Shown piece after piece: positions 22,564-31,357 of a stretch of 40,383 nucleotides of DNA; position 1 is the first letter of the stretch, and each line of letters starts with the position of its first letter. A model generated the notes under the pieces. It had not been told where the DNA came from, did not search any database, and saw only the letters and a list, made by a program, of their open reading frames with translations. This stretch comes from Bacteroidota bacterium (GTDB lineage: Bacteria > Bacteroidota > Bacteroidia > B-17B0 > Aurantibacillaceae). The DNA lies in assembly GCA_016194985.1 (NCBI GenBank), contig JACQAK010000024.1:1-40383 (forward strand), in the 5' to 3' direction. A program made the position numbers and the translations under genes.

Positions 22564-24231
22564 TTAACTAGTCATGTATTTCCAAAAGGCATTAAACTTT
22601 TGCAGATGCTTAATCCACGGTAATTCTGTGCTTGCTGATTTTAACTGAATAAATAGACGAATTTCTTTTTTATGCTTCTTTTGCCATTCCTTGCTATGGG
22701 GCTGGATGTGAAGCAGAATCGCTATTTGTTTGGCGTAATCCACATCTTCAGGTTTCCATGTTTTTACATCGATGTCGAGTGTTTCTTTTAATTGCTTAAA
22801 ACAAACCGTTAAAGCTTTTTGTCGGTCGCCATTAAAATGAGTATTGATATGATACGTGATTCGCTGACTTAAAACTTCTGAATCGTAATCAGGATAGGCC
22901 GTTTCAGTAAGCGTTAATGCTAAATTACTTTTGGTATATTCTTTTAAAGTAGAAGCCTCGCTTTTATAAGTCGGATCAATAAGCTTTTGTTTTTCTTCCT
23001 TTAATGCTAATTCTCTGAGAGTAGCGTCTTCCGGTCGAAAACCTAATTTATAATAAAACCAGAAAGCCCCAGTTTTAATGGCCTCCGGATTATGTAATCC
23101 AAATTGGTAAGGTTTCACAACAAAGCGTGTTGCTCCAAAATACTGATGATAAACGCGTAGTAATTCGCAAATAATCAAGCCCGATTCGCCACCCCTGAAA
23201 GATTCTAAAATATTAATGCCAAACTGGCTGCGTTCGCCGAATATCCAGCCGCCACCATAAGAAGCAGGGATATTGTTTTTAAACACCATATAACCAATAT
23301 AAGATTCTAGTGAGTAACGCTTGTCGGTTGTGCTTCCAAAAAGGGCAATCGAGATGCCTTTGTCTAACTGAAATAAGGTGATGTCTTGTTCATTGGCATT
23401 GGTAAAAGGCTCGGTCTCTCTGTATAAATACGCTAAAGAAAGTTTGGCCGCATGAATCAACTGTTGTTTTTCTTTGAGATTCAGTTTAACAGGTGCGGGT
23501 AATTTTTGTTGTATTATATCCTGCAGGTTAATTTTTTTATCCGGGGGTTTGGTATGAAAATAGGCAGGTAATGAAGGACCTCGTAAAAAACTGACAGAAT
23601 CAATTTCATTTACTATTTTCCATTGAATAAAAATGCCCAGTTGATTGTAAATAAAGGCCTGAGTCTTTATATCCAGGGGCGATTGCTGAATGGTTTGTAA
23701 TAACCATTCCAGATCCGTTTGCTGTTTTGAGGATGCAAATTCTCGGATCCGTACCTTAATATCTTTTTCTCCTTCATGTATTTTAGAATATTCAACATAA
23801 GGCAGAATTAATTTCAAAATAGCTTTCTGCGTTTCAACAGATGATGAGGCACTGTGTATAGACACCTGTTGAGGAAATTGTTTTACAAGATATTTTACTT
23901 TATCATAAGTAAAATTACATTCTACTGATGTATATAATAATCCTGAGCTGCTTAATTTATCCTGAAGGGATGGTTGTTTGGATGCCTTCTGTAAGAGCAG
24001 AGAGGTAGTTTGTTCGGCTAAACGAAGGATAGTTTTATTATCCGGATAAGCCATCATGCACATCAATACCTGATGAAACTGTCTGAATGTATTGATTTTA
24101 TAAGCATGGTATAAAATTAAGTTTTGTAGTAATTTAATTTTTTCTTCGCTGTTGATTTTTTCGAATTGAAAAAGCAAAGACTTTAAGCGATTTAATTTTT
24201 CTATAAACTGTGCTTCTGAAATGGTTTTCAT
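22564..24231 (-). CDS. Large conserved hypothetical with a GNAT-like region
   Basis: 555 residues, no signal peptide, no membrane segment. The first 250 residues are helical. A central region (about 300-400) reads like an acetyltransferase fold: IGYMVFKNNIPASYGGGWIF, GINILESFRGGESGLIICEL and GAFWFYYKLGFRPED, with the strand-turn-helix and the Y-x-K-L-G-F-R-P end typical of GNAT enzymes. From memory, similar long proteins occur in several phyla without a known function. No acetyl-CoA pyrophosphate loop of the classic RxxGxG/A form is obvious, so activity is uncertain. It is convergent with the thioredoxin-family gene and is preceded by the third repeat copy. Confidence 0.7.
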   Translation of the reverse strand: MKTISEAQFIEKLNRLKSLLFQFEKINSEEKIKLLQNLILYHAYKINTFRQFHQVLMCMMAYPDNKTILRLAEQTTSLLLQKASKQPSLQDKLSSSGLLYTSVECNFTYDKVKYLVKQFPQQVSIHSASSSVETQKAILKLILPYVEYSKIHEGEKDIKVRIREFASSKQQTDLEWLLQTIQQSPLDIKTQAFIYNQLGIFIQWKIVNEIDSVSFLRGPSLPAYFHTKPPDKKINLQDIIQQKLPAPVKLNLKEKQQLIHAAKLSLAYLYRETEPFTNANEQDITLFQLDKGISIALFGSTTDKRYSLESYIGYMVFKNNIPASYGGGWIFGERSQFGINILESFRGGESGLIICELLRVYHQYFGATRFVVKPYQFGLHNPEAIKTGAFWFYYKLGFRPEDATLRELALKEEKQKLIDPTYKSEASTLKEYTKSNLALTLTETAYPDYDSEVLSQRITYHINTHFNGDRQKALTVCFKQLKETLDIDVKTWKPEDVDYAKQIAILLHIQPHSKEWQKKHKKEIRLFIQLKSASTELPWIKHLQKFNAFWKYMTS

Positions 24232-24288
24232 AGGATGATAGCTCTTTTATAAATTTATAAATTATTTAAGCATTGTTGCATAATAATG

Positions 24289-24535
24289 TAAGTTTGTTTT
24301 AATCATTTTTATAAAGCTAGTTGGATGTGCCCCTCCTATCGTCGGGTCGGGCTTTCCGTTCCAATCTTTTACACATCACGCCAAGGCGTAATGTGTAAAA
24401 GGATTTCCTCTTCAATCCCTCACACGGTTTTAATTCAAGTTCAGGATATAATCTTCGCTGTAAGCTATACATGCGTGAGGGATGCAAGTGATCCGCCAGC
24501 TGGCGGAAACGCCCTGATCATAAACAAATTCATAT
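24289..24535 (+). repeat. Dispersed hairpin-rich repeat, copy 3
   Basis: About 247 nt with the same plan as the element at 9302: left end TAAGTTTGTTTTAATCATT, then TCGGGCTTTCCGTTCC, a long hairpin CTTTTACACAT/ATGTGTAAAAG enclosing ACGCC/GGCGT, a long-range ATCCCTCACAC/GCGTGAGGGAT pair, the perfect 16-bp palindrome TCCGCCAGCTGGCGGA and the right end AAACGCCCTGATCATAAAC. It fills the gap between two minus-strand genes. It is not coding. Confidence 0.7.
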
Positions 24536-24548
24536 AGTACGAATGCGG

Positions 24549-25424
24549 TTAGGGCTTATAATTAAATCTCAGTAAGGTAGGTTGATGCGCCTGCCCCTCA
24601 TTGGAGATGAGCAAATCTCCGTTATCAAAAAAGGATAACCCCTCCGCCTTATTAAATAGAACAGGATTTAGTTGTTCTATCGCTTCCAGTGTTCCATTCA
24701 TATCAAATATAAATAAACAATGGTCACTGGCCGAAAGAACATATAGTTGTTTGGTAACCGGGTGGATGGCTATTTCGGAAGTATGAAATTTAAAACCAAC
24801 TTCAATGTTTTCGCCTTTTTTGTTTTTCTTTTTAAGAAACTCAATACCTTCCATTTTTGCGGAAACATTGATATCTGTTGTATTGAATTTGAATGCCGGC
24901 TCTTGATTTAATGTTTTTGTTTTTAAATCAAATGCATAAATGCAACGTAATTCCTTATTTAAAGGATCTTTGTTTATTTTTCCTTTGGCTCCTATTAGTA
25001 AGCGGTTATTGTCGGAATCATAACATAGCCCTTCGTTATTGAGAGCAGGAACACCTGTAGCATATGTTTTGACGTTTAATTTTTTTGAACGATAATCCTT
25101 TATTTCAAACAAAACGCCATCACTTCTTAAAATATAAAGGGATGGGCCTACACGGGTAATGCCTTCGTAATCACCGTTTAATCCAAAGGTATATTGACGT
25201 TTTATAGTATGTTGTTTTATGTCATATAAAAACAAAATGCCGTTTTCGTCCTGTATACAAGCAATGGTAGTAGAATCAAGGATGGTGAGCCCTGATATTT
25301 CATGAAGGGATTCAGGCAGAATGTCATGTAAAACAGGTCTGGAGAAATCATAGCTATGAACCCGCCACGAATGATTTAGAAACAAGGAAGATAAAACAAT
25401 AATTATGTAAATTACCTTTGTCAA
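24549..25424 (-). CDS. SdiA-regulated-type beta-propeller protein, exported
   Basis: 291 residues with a short hydrophobic N-terminus (4-17) that can serve as a signal peptide or anchor. The body matches the SdiA-regulated family of propellers: LPESLHEISGLTILDSTTIA, GDYEGITRVGPSLYILRSDG, NNEGLCYDSDNNRLLIGAKG and LNPVLFNKAEGLSFFDNG. The repeated E-G-(I/L) strands are blade signatures. The ligand is unknown; the name comes from an E. coli relative. It is the third gene of a tight minus-strand group (BRO gene, SanA-like gene, this one), 3 nt after the SanA-like gene. Confidence 0.85.
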   Translation of the reverse strand: MTKVIYIIIVLSSLFLNHSWRVHSYDFSRPVLHDILPESLHEISGLTILDSTTIACIQDENGILFLYDIKQHTIKRQYTFGLNGDYEGITRVGPSLYILRSDGVLFEIKDYRSKKLNVKTYATGVPALNNEGLCYDSDNNRLLIGAKGKINKDPLNKELRCIYAFDLKTKTLNQEPAFKFNTTDINVSAKMEGIEFLKKKNKKGENIEVGFKFHTSEIAIHPVTKQLYVLSASDHCLFIFDMNGTLEAIEQLNPVLFNKAEGLSFFDNGDLLISNEGQAHQPTLLRFNYKP

Positions 25425-25427
25425 TGC

Positions 25428-26087
25428 TTATTTTCCAATATGGATTTTTTTACCTAAAAACTTCGGGGAAGTGTATAGTACGTAAATATCCAATACACAT
25501 TTTACTCTGGCAAAATATTCTCTTACTCTTGTTTTAAAAGAGTAGTTTTTGTTGACTTCCTGCGCATTAAAACCAATAGCGTGTATATTGTTTTTATTGG
25601 CAATAAATAAAGCGCGTTGGTTATGGAATTCCTGAGAAACAATGGTAATAGAATCTTCGCCAAATACTTCGTTACAACGTACCACGCTATCCAGAGTTCT
25701 GAATCCGGCATAATCAAGCACGATACACGAATCAGGAACACCCAATGCAATTAAGGCTTCACGCATATCAGAGGGTTCATCATAGCCTTTTATATGATTA
25801 TCGCCGCTCAGTAAAAGGTATTGAATTTTATGGGCTTTAAATAATTGGTAAGCTGCCTGTATGCGGTAGGTGAAATATAAATTATGTGTTCCCCTGTTCG
25901 TGTTTTTACTGGCGCCCAATACTAATCCTACTTTACGGGCAGGAATTAAAGTGACATCAGAGTATAGTTGTGATCTGGTGGAGGAATCAATCCAATAATT
26001 AGAGAGGACTATAGAAATACAGCAAATTACCAGAAGAATAGCAAGCCATTTTACTTTGCCTTTATGTTTTGAAAAAAAAGAAAGCAT
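25428..26087 (-). CDS. SanA/YdcF-type (DUF218) membrane protein
   Basis: 219 residues. One N-terminal membrane helix (14-31) anchors a periplasmic DUF218 domain: VGLVLGASKNTNRGTHNLYF, YRIQAAYQLFKAHKIQYLLL, SGDNHIKGYDEPSDMREALI, and VSQEFHNQRALFIANKNNI. E. coli SanA affects vancomycin exclusion at high temperature and is linked to the envelope; a DUF218 catalytic activity is not established. It ends 3 nt before the SdiA-regulated gene and starts directly at the end of the BRO-family gene. Co-transcription from the BRO promoter is therefore likely, although the functions look unrelated. Confidence 0.9.
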   Translation of the reverse strand: MLSFFSKHKGKVKWLAILLVICCISIVLSNYWIDSSTRSQLYSDVTLIPARKVGLVLGASKNTNRGTHNLYFTYRIQAAYQLFKAHKIQYLLLSGDNHIKGYDEPSDMREALIALGVPDSCIVLDYAGFRTLDSVVRCNEVFGEDSITIVSQEFHNQRALFIANKNNIHAIGFNAQEVNKNYSFKTRVREYFARVKCVLDIYVLYTSPKFLGKKIHIGK

Positions 26088-26915
26088 TTATTTTTTAATT
26101 TGTTTTTTGTTTTTCCCTGGAGGCAAAAAGTTTTCTTTTGTAATAACTTTTTTCCCCGTCTTTTTTTCTAACGCCAATCGGGCGTTCTTAGCGATAGCCC
26201 CACCTTTTTTACTGGCTTTCGCATTTTCTCTTAGCCCTTTTGCTTTATCTGTTTCTGCAATTTGGCGTGTTGATAATTCTGCTAATGCTGTAAAGATGAG
26301 CTCTGCTTCGCTCATGTGATCTCTTAGATTTTGAGACTTTAATCCTTTTAATGATTTATGTTTTGAAACTGTTAGGCCTGTCCATTCCTGATGAATGATA
26401 TTCGTTAAAAATGCAAACTCATCTTCTTTACTAACTTCATTGGCTTTCCAGTAATCAGTTAATTTATTGCGGGTTTCCTGTCCTGTCATTCGTTGCTGAA
26501 TCCATTTCTCACTACGACCCAATTTTTGCCAGTTTTCTCTGGCTCTTTCAATGCTTTCTTCGGGATTATTAATTTCCCGCATACGTTCATGGCCAACTTT
26601 TGCCAGCCATTGTTTAAATGGTTCGGCCTTTGGTGATGGAATGGATTGAATTAAACGAAGTAATTGCTCTGTATCGGCTACATCGGTTTCTCTTAATTTA
26701 CCGTCTTCAGCTTCCATTTTCAACTGTCCCAATTTTTGGGACAGTTCACTTCCTTCTGAATTTAACTTAGTTTTTAAAGCGCTCCAGTATTTTCTTGGTC
26801 TGGGACTTCCTGTTAAGATCTCAATAACATCAATTACAGAAAAATACCATTTTGATTCTTTTTCACTCCATTGACTACGCACTTTTTTACTTTCAAATAA
26901 TTTTATATCGCTCAT
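26088..26915 (-). CDS. BRO-family (phage antirepressor-like) protein
   Basis: 275 residues. The N-terminal BRO domain is seen in KWYFSVIDVIEILTGSPRPR, KYWSALKTKLNSEGSELSQK and TDVADTEQLLRLIQSIPSPK. A conserved C-terminal part follows (MTGQETRNKLTDYWKANEV, LKGLKSQNLRDHMSEAEL), ending in a lysine-rich tail. These chromosomal BRO proteins derive from phage antirepressors and bind DNA; they are widespread in Bacteroidota without a proven role. It is soluble, and no phage genes are nearby. A 19-nt palindrome (26961-26979) lies upstream, a possible autoregulatory operator. It sits between ubiA (66-nt gap) and sanA (no gap). Confidence 0.88.
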   Translation of the reverse strand: MSDIKLFESKKVRSQWSEKESKWYFSVIDVIEILTGSPRPRKYWSALKTKLNSEGSELSQKLGQLKMEAEDGKLRETDVADTEQLLRLIQSIPSPKAEPFKQWLAKVGHERMREINNPEESIERARENWQKLGRSEKWIQQRMTGQETRNKLTDYWKANEVSKEDEFAFLTNIIHQEWTGLTVSKHKSLKGLKSQNLRDHMSEAELIFTALAELSTRQIAETDKAKGLRENAKASKKGGAIAKNARLALEKKTGKKVITKENFLPPGKNKKQIKK

Positions 26916-26960
26916 ATTATATTTTTTTGAAATAAAATTAATTGATATGAAAACATCTGT

Positions 26961-26979
26961 TTGCTATAAATTGTAGCAT
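26961..26979 (-). promoter_or_regulatory. Palindromic operator-like motif, shared with 18278-18296
   Basis: ATGCTACAATTTATAGCAA on the minus strand, one base different from the motif at 18278. It lies 45 nt before the BRO start and just after the ubiA stop. The lack of a T-run speaks against a terminator. Confidence 0.5.
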
Positions 26980-26980
26980 G

Positions 26981-27841
26981 TTAAATAAAAAAAGAAACGA
27001 TTGTAAATGTGGCAAATACTACACTGGCAATACCATTGGTAGTACCAAAAGCTAAATTCACTCTTGATAAATCATTAGGTTTTACGATAGAGTGTTGGTA
27101 GATAACGAGTCCTGTAAATAAAGCCGTACCTATCCAGTATAAAAAATTAAAATGCCCGATATAGCCTGCTGTCAAAACAAAGACTACCGAAAAGAAATGT
27201 AATACTTCCGAAAAACGCAAAGCCCCTTTGGTACCTAATAAAACAGGAATGGAATTCAATTGATGCTCTCTGTCAAACGTTTCGTCCTGTAATGCATAAA
27301 TGATATCGAAACCACTAACCCAGCAAAATACGGTAAAAGAAAATAATAAGGGTAACCAGGCAAAATGCCCTGTTACAGCTAAATAAGCACCAATAGGAGC
27401 CAGGGCCAGTCCGCATCCTAACACCAAATGGCATAAGGGGGTAAAACGTTTAGTGTAACTATAAAACAGGATAACGAATAATGCCACCGGTGATAAGAAA
27501 AAGCAAATACGGTTAATAAAATAGGTGGCGGTAACAAATACCAGACAATTAATAATAATAAAGAATAGAGCGTTCCTGGGATTGATGATCCCGGCAGGAA
27601 TTTCTCTTATAGCCGTGCGGGGGTTAAGAGCATCAAATTTTCGATCGATGTATCGGTTAAAAGCCATCGCAGCATTTCGGGCTGTAACCATACATAATAA
27701 CATCAATAAAAATAATTTGATGGAAAATGAATAGCCTTCCTGCAATGCCAATGTAAATCCTATGCAGGCAAAGGGCAGTGCAAAAATACTTATTGTTCCA
27801 AATACTAATGACAGAATGCCTGATAGTTTAAATAAATCCAT
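26981..27841 (-). CDS. UbiA-family prenyltransferase
   Basis: 286 residues, about eight membrane helices. Both metal-diphosphate motifs are present: NRYIDRKFD at 62-70, and IIYALQDETFDREH near 180-193. The family joins polyprenyl diphosphates to aromatic rings in quinone synthesis. In an organism of this phylum the product is probably a menaquinone precursor; the length and motifs resemble the 4-hydroxybenzoate prenyltransferase/MqnP branch more than MenA, but the branch cannot be fixed without phylogeny. It starts 1 nt after the yicC stop, so the two are co-transcribed. Confidence 0.88.
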   Translation of the reverse strand: MDLFKLSGILSLVFGTISIFALPFACIGFTLALQEGYSFSIKLFLLMLLCMVTARNAAMAFNRYIDRKFDALNPRTAIREIPAGIINPRNALFFIIINCLVFVTATYFINRICFFLSPVALFVILFYSYTKRFTPLCHLVLGCGLALAPIGAYLAVTGHFAWLPLLFSFTVFCWVSGFDIIYALQDETFDREHQLNSIPVLLGTKGALRFSEVLHFFSVVFVLTAGYIGHFNFLYWIGTALFTGLVIYQHSIVKPNDLSRVNLAFGTTNGIASVVFATFTIVSFFI

Positions 27842-27842
27842 G

Positions 27843-28712
27843 TTATAAAACGTTATTGGTTTGTTCTTTAATTTTTTCTAATTCATCTTTCATTAATACC
27901 ACTAGTTTTTGCATTTCGGCATCGTTGGCTTTAGATCCAATGGTATTTACTTCTCTTCCGATCTCCTGACCGATAAAATTTAATTTTCGTCCTCCGGCAG
28001 GCTCTTTCATGGTTTTGATAAAGTAATCCAAATGTGTTTTTAAACGCACTTTTTCTTCATTAATATCCAGCTTTTCGATGTAATAGATCAATTCCTGCTC
28101 AAAACGGTTATTATCAACTTTATCTTTACCAACAACTTCTTCTAAATTTTTTTTAATGCGGTCTCTGATATTTTGAATACGGCTGGCATCATGTTCCTTG
28201 ATCTTTTCCAAAGAATCAGCAATGATACCTAAACGGGTTTCAAAATCTTTTTCTATGGATTTTCCTTCGTCGGATCTGAATTTATTTAAGCCATCAACAG
28301 CCAACAAAACCACGCTGTGTATATCATTCCAATCCTGTTCATTAGGTTCTTTGCGCTCAGATTTTAAAACATCCGGCATTTTCAGAACATGAGACATTAA
28401 ATTGGTATCAGGTTCATTTAACTCGGTAGCCAGTTGCTTTAGTTTTTCATAATAAGACTTTGCCAGGTCGGTATTTATTTCAACAGGCGTTTCCTGTACT
28501 TTAGATTCTACGTATATGGATAAATCTACTTTACCACGTTCCAGTAGCTTCGTAATCTCACTTTTCAATTCATGTTCTTTATCGCGGTAAGTTGAGGATA
28601 AGCGAAGGCTTAAATCCATGTTCTTACTGTTTAATGAACGGATCTCTACATTGACGGTTTTATTTTCAAATTCTTTAGTGGCTTTTCCAAAGCCGGTCAT
28701 TGATTTTAGCAT
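27843..28712 (-). CDS. yicC: YicC/YloC-family endoribonuclease
   Basis: 289 residues in the classic layout: LKSMTGFGKA at the N-terminus, VEIRSLNSKNMDLSLRL, then the C-terminal domain with LDINEEKVRLKTHLDYF and the conserved GRKLNFIGQEIGREVNTIGS plus DAEMQKLVVLMKDELEKIKE. YicC proteins are hexameric RNases that can degrade small RNAs. I take the ATG at 28712; the in-frame TTG at 28718 lies inside the -7 box (28716-28723) and is excluded. The gene leads the yicC-ubiA pair and is divergent from the amidohydrolase gene. Confidence 0.95.
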   Translation of the reverse strand: MLKSMTGFGKATKEFENKTVNVEIRSLNSKNMDLSLRLSSTYRDKEHELKSEITKLLERGKVDLSIYVESKVQETPVEINTDLAKSYYEKLKQLATELNEPDTNLMSHVLKMPDVLKSERKEPNEQDWNDIHSVVLLAVDGLNKFRSDEGKSIEKDFETRLGIIADSLEKIKEHDASRIQNIRDRIKKNLEEVVGKDKVDNNRFEQELIYYIEKLDINEEKVRLKTHLDYFIKTMKEPAGGRKLNFIGQEIGREVNTIGSKANDAEMQKLVVLMKDELEKIKEQTNNVL

Positions 28713-28715
28713 AAA

Positions 28716-28723
28716 CAAAAGTA
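28716..28723 (-). promoter_or_regulatory. -7 box directly before yicC
   Basis: TACTTTTG on the minus strand, an exact TAnnTTTG match, three bases before the yicC ATG. If used, the yicC mRNA has essentially no leader. Confidence 0.5.
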
Positions 28724-28822
28724 AACTTTTTTAAGGAAACATTTAGTAAAAATCAAATGATTGCTTATATTGTAGTATAATAATATTTATCAGTTTATAT
28801 AACACATTTAAACTTAAAAAAG

Positions 28823-30016
28823 ATGGATAAAGAATTATATAACCGTTTGGTTACTATCAGAAGACAATTGCATGCCAATCCCGAAATTGGTTATCAGGAA
28901 TACGAAACAGCCAATGTGATCTGTGAGCAACTGGATCGACTTGGTATTCCTTATAAAAAAGGCGTCGCGAAAACCGGCGTGATCGCTACGTTAAAAAAAG
29001 AGGATGGTCCCTGTATTGCATTGCGTGCCGATATGGATGCATTACCTATCAAAGAAGATACAGGACTCGATTTTAAAAGCACAAAGAAAATGTCTGCCGG
29101 TAATGGTGCGGGTATTCCCTTGATGCATGCCTGTGGGCATGATTTGCATACCACGATGTTGTTGGGCGCTGCAGCTTTATTAAAGGAGACTGACTTTAAA
29201 GGAACCGTTAAATTCATTTTTCAACCTTCCGAAGAGGATGTATATGATGATCCTGAAAAAAAATCAGGCGGACAACGCATTGTAGAAAGCGGAGAATTGG
29301 ATGAAGTAAGCGCCGCGTTGGGTCTGCATGTTCATCCGCTGTTACCGGTAGGAAAACTGGCTTATAAGCTTGGTCAGGCACTAGCCTGTGCTAATTTTTT
29401 TAAGATTGAAATTACCGGAAGAATGGCTCATGCAGCAGTTGCTCCTCATTTAGGTATTGATGCGATCTTAATATCCAGTCATATCATTCAGTCGGTATCA
29501 TCTATTGTTTCAAAGTATATTCCGCCTCATGAGCCTGCCGTTGTTTCATTTACAAAGATTAATGGCGGTGTTGCTCCTAATATCATTGCGGATAAAGTCA
29601 TTCTGGAAGGTACCGTCAGAGCATTAGATCTTGACACATTTAAGCAGGTGATTGAACGAATCGAAAAAATAATTGAAGCAACCATGATCTCCTTTGGTGC
29701 GAAAATCACCATCGAATATAATCTGAATTATCCGAGCTTACTCAATGACAAGACCATTCATGAATATATGAAAGAACCTTTGAATACTGTATTTGGTGAT
29801 GATAGCATCATCCCGATTGATGCTATCTTAGGGTCTGAGGACTTTGCATTTTACTCTCGCAAAGTGCCATCCATGTTTTACTTTTTGGGGGCAAAAGACG
29901 TCACAGAACCTTGTTATTTTTTGCATAATCCAAAAGTAGTATTTAACGAAGAATGTATTCCTTTTGGAGCTAGGTTGCTATCAGAGGGAGCAATTACCCT
30001 TCTGAATAAATTTTGA
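28823..30016 (+). CDS. M20D amidohydrolase
   Basis: 397 residues, typical for M20D enzymes (hippurate, N-acetyl-amino-acid or indole-acetyl-amino-acid hydrolases). Metal-site motifs are MHACGHDLHTTMLLGAA (Cys and two His), QPSEEDV (Glu pair) and LGLHVHP (His), with the late HNPKVVFNEE region closing the site. The lid segment starts at FFKIEITGRMAHAAVAPHLG. It is cytosolic and cuts an amide bond, releasing an acyl group and an amino acid; the natural substrate is unknown. It is divergent from yicC and 54 nt before the SGNH esterase gene, so a shared transcript is possible but not certain. Confidence 0.92.
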   Translation: MDKELYNRLVTIRRQLHANPEIGYQEYETANVICEQLDRLGIPYKKGVAKTGVIATLKKEDGPCIALRADMDALPIKEDTGLDFKSTKKMSAGNGAGIPLMHACGHDLHTTMLLGAAALLKETDFKGTVKFIFQPSEEDVYDDPEKKSGGQRIVESGELDEVSAALGLHVHPLLPVGKLAYKLGQALACANFFKIEITGRMAHAAVAPHLGIDAILISSHIIQSVSSIVSKYIPPHEPAVVSFTKINGGVAPNIIADKVILEGTVRALDLDTFKQVIERIEKIIEATMISFGAKITIEYNLNYPSLLNDKTIHEYMKEPLNTVFGDDSIIPIDAILGSEDFAFYSRKVPSMFYFLGAKDVTEPCYFLHNPKVVFNEECIPFGARLLSEGAITLLNKF

Positions 30017-30070
30017 TATTAAGATCAATTTTAAGAAACATTTTTGAAAATTACTTCGTACTAATAGTAT

Positions 30071-31351
30071 ATGCCTTTTAAACATAAAATAGATGTAGCT
30101 CGTTTCGTTTCTTTGGGTGATTCCATTACATCGGGTTATACAAACGGAGCGCTTTATTACGAAGGACAGATAAATTGTTATCCGAATTTAATTGCCCGAC
30201 AAATTAACCCGTTGGTTGAATTTAAGCAGCCGCTATTAAATAAGAATTCTGTAGGTGTTGGTTTTTTTGGAAATTCCCGTATGGTTTTAAAACAACTGAA
30301 AGATCATTCGGGCAAAATGGAATGGTGTGTTGCTTATCAGGAAAAACAGGGAGATTTGTCGGTCTTTGCGAACAATTGTTTTGCTTCTTTGGGCCCATTC
30401 AACAATATGAGTGTCCCAGGTTCTAAGGCCATCACCACGGTAGTGCCCGGATATGGAAATCCGGCCAATGGCGAAGGGAATTATAATCCCTTTTTTGCCC
30501 GTATGGCTTCCGATCCTTCATCTGCTTCTGTATTATCGGATGCTGTTCATATGACGCCTACTTTTTTTACCTTGTTTATTGGTAATAATGATATTCTGGC
30601 TTATGCTTTATCCGGTGGAACAACGGATGCTATTACTCCTTTGGAAGGCCCTCCGGGTATTGGTTTTGCAGAAAGTCTTCATTCCATTGTTGATACATTA
30701 ACAGCGCAGCAGGCAAAAGGTGCTATTGCAAATATACCTGAAATTACCTCTGTACCTTTTTTTACAACGATTCCGTATAATGGACTGTTTCTTAAGAAAG
30801 AACACTGTGATATATTGAATAAAAAATATCACCAGCAGGGTATTTATTTTAGTGAAGGAGAAAATCCATTTTTGATCGAAGCTTCTTCTCCCGAAGAAGT
30901 ACGAAAAATAAAGAAAGGTGAGTTTATTTTATTGGATCTTTTATTGGATCCGGACAGATATGATTATTTAAAGGGCATAAGACCCATTCCGAAAAAATAT
31001 ATTTTAACGCTTCCCGAAATTGCGATGATCCAAAAAGCAGTGAAAGAATATAATGCGGTTATCAAATCTATTGCCGATTCAAAATCACTGGCATTTGTAG
31101 ATACCAATGCTATGTTGGTAAGTGTTAAGAAAGACAGGGTCTTCAATAGTTCAACACTGACCCTGAGGTATAAAAGAAAGGGAGTGTTTTCTTTGGATGG
31201 CCTACATATTAATGACCTTGGTCAAACCTTGCTGGCGAATGAATTTATTAAAGCGATCAATAACACCTATCATTGTACGGTGCCTAAAATAAATTTTACA
31301 GAGTATCGCAAATTATTAAGTAGAACAATGACAGTGGAAAATAAACGTTAA
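30071..31351 (+). CDS. SGNH/GDSL hydrolase (esterase or lipase)
   Basis: 426 residues without a signal peptide. The four SGNH blocks are present: SLGDSITSG (nucleophile Ser18), PFNNMSVPGS (block II Gly/Asn), LFIGNNDILAY at 169-179 (block III Asn), and SLDGLHINDLG near the end (Asp-His of block V). A large insertion between blocks III and V distinguishes it from small GDSL esterases. The family cuts ester bonds of lipids or acetylated sugars. It lies 6 nt upstream of a membrane patatin gene, so the two probably act together on lipids, for example as lysophospholipase and phospholipase A. Confidence 0.9.
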   Translation: MPFKHKIDVARFVSLGDSITSGYTNGALYYEGQINCYPNLIARQINPLVEFKQPLLNKNSVGVGFFGNSRMVLKQLKDHSGKMEWCVAYQEKQGDLSVFANNCFASLGPFNNMSVPGSKAITTVVPGYGNPANGEGNYNPFFARMASDPSSASVLSDAVHMTPTFFTLFIGNNDILAYALSGGTTDAITPLEGPPGIGFAESLHSIVDTLTAQQAKGAIANIPEITSVPFFTTIPYNGLFLKKEHCDILNKKYHQQGIYFSEGENPFLIEASSPEEVRKIKKGEFILLDLLLDPDRYDYLKGIRPIPKKYILTLPEIAMIQKAVKEYNAVIKSIADSKSLAFVDTNAMLVSVKKDRVFNSSTLTLRYKRKGVFSLDGLHINDLGQTLLANEFIKAINNTYHCTVPKINFTEYRKLLSRTMTVENKR

Positions 31352-31357
31352 CACTAT

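Noticed and set aside
26961..26979. Palindrome as the ubiA terminator
   Set aside because: It has no T-run, and the near-identical copy at 18278 lies in a promoter region with no gene ending there.
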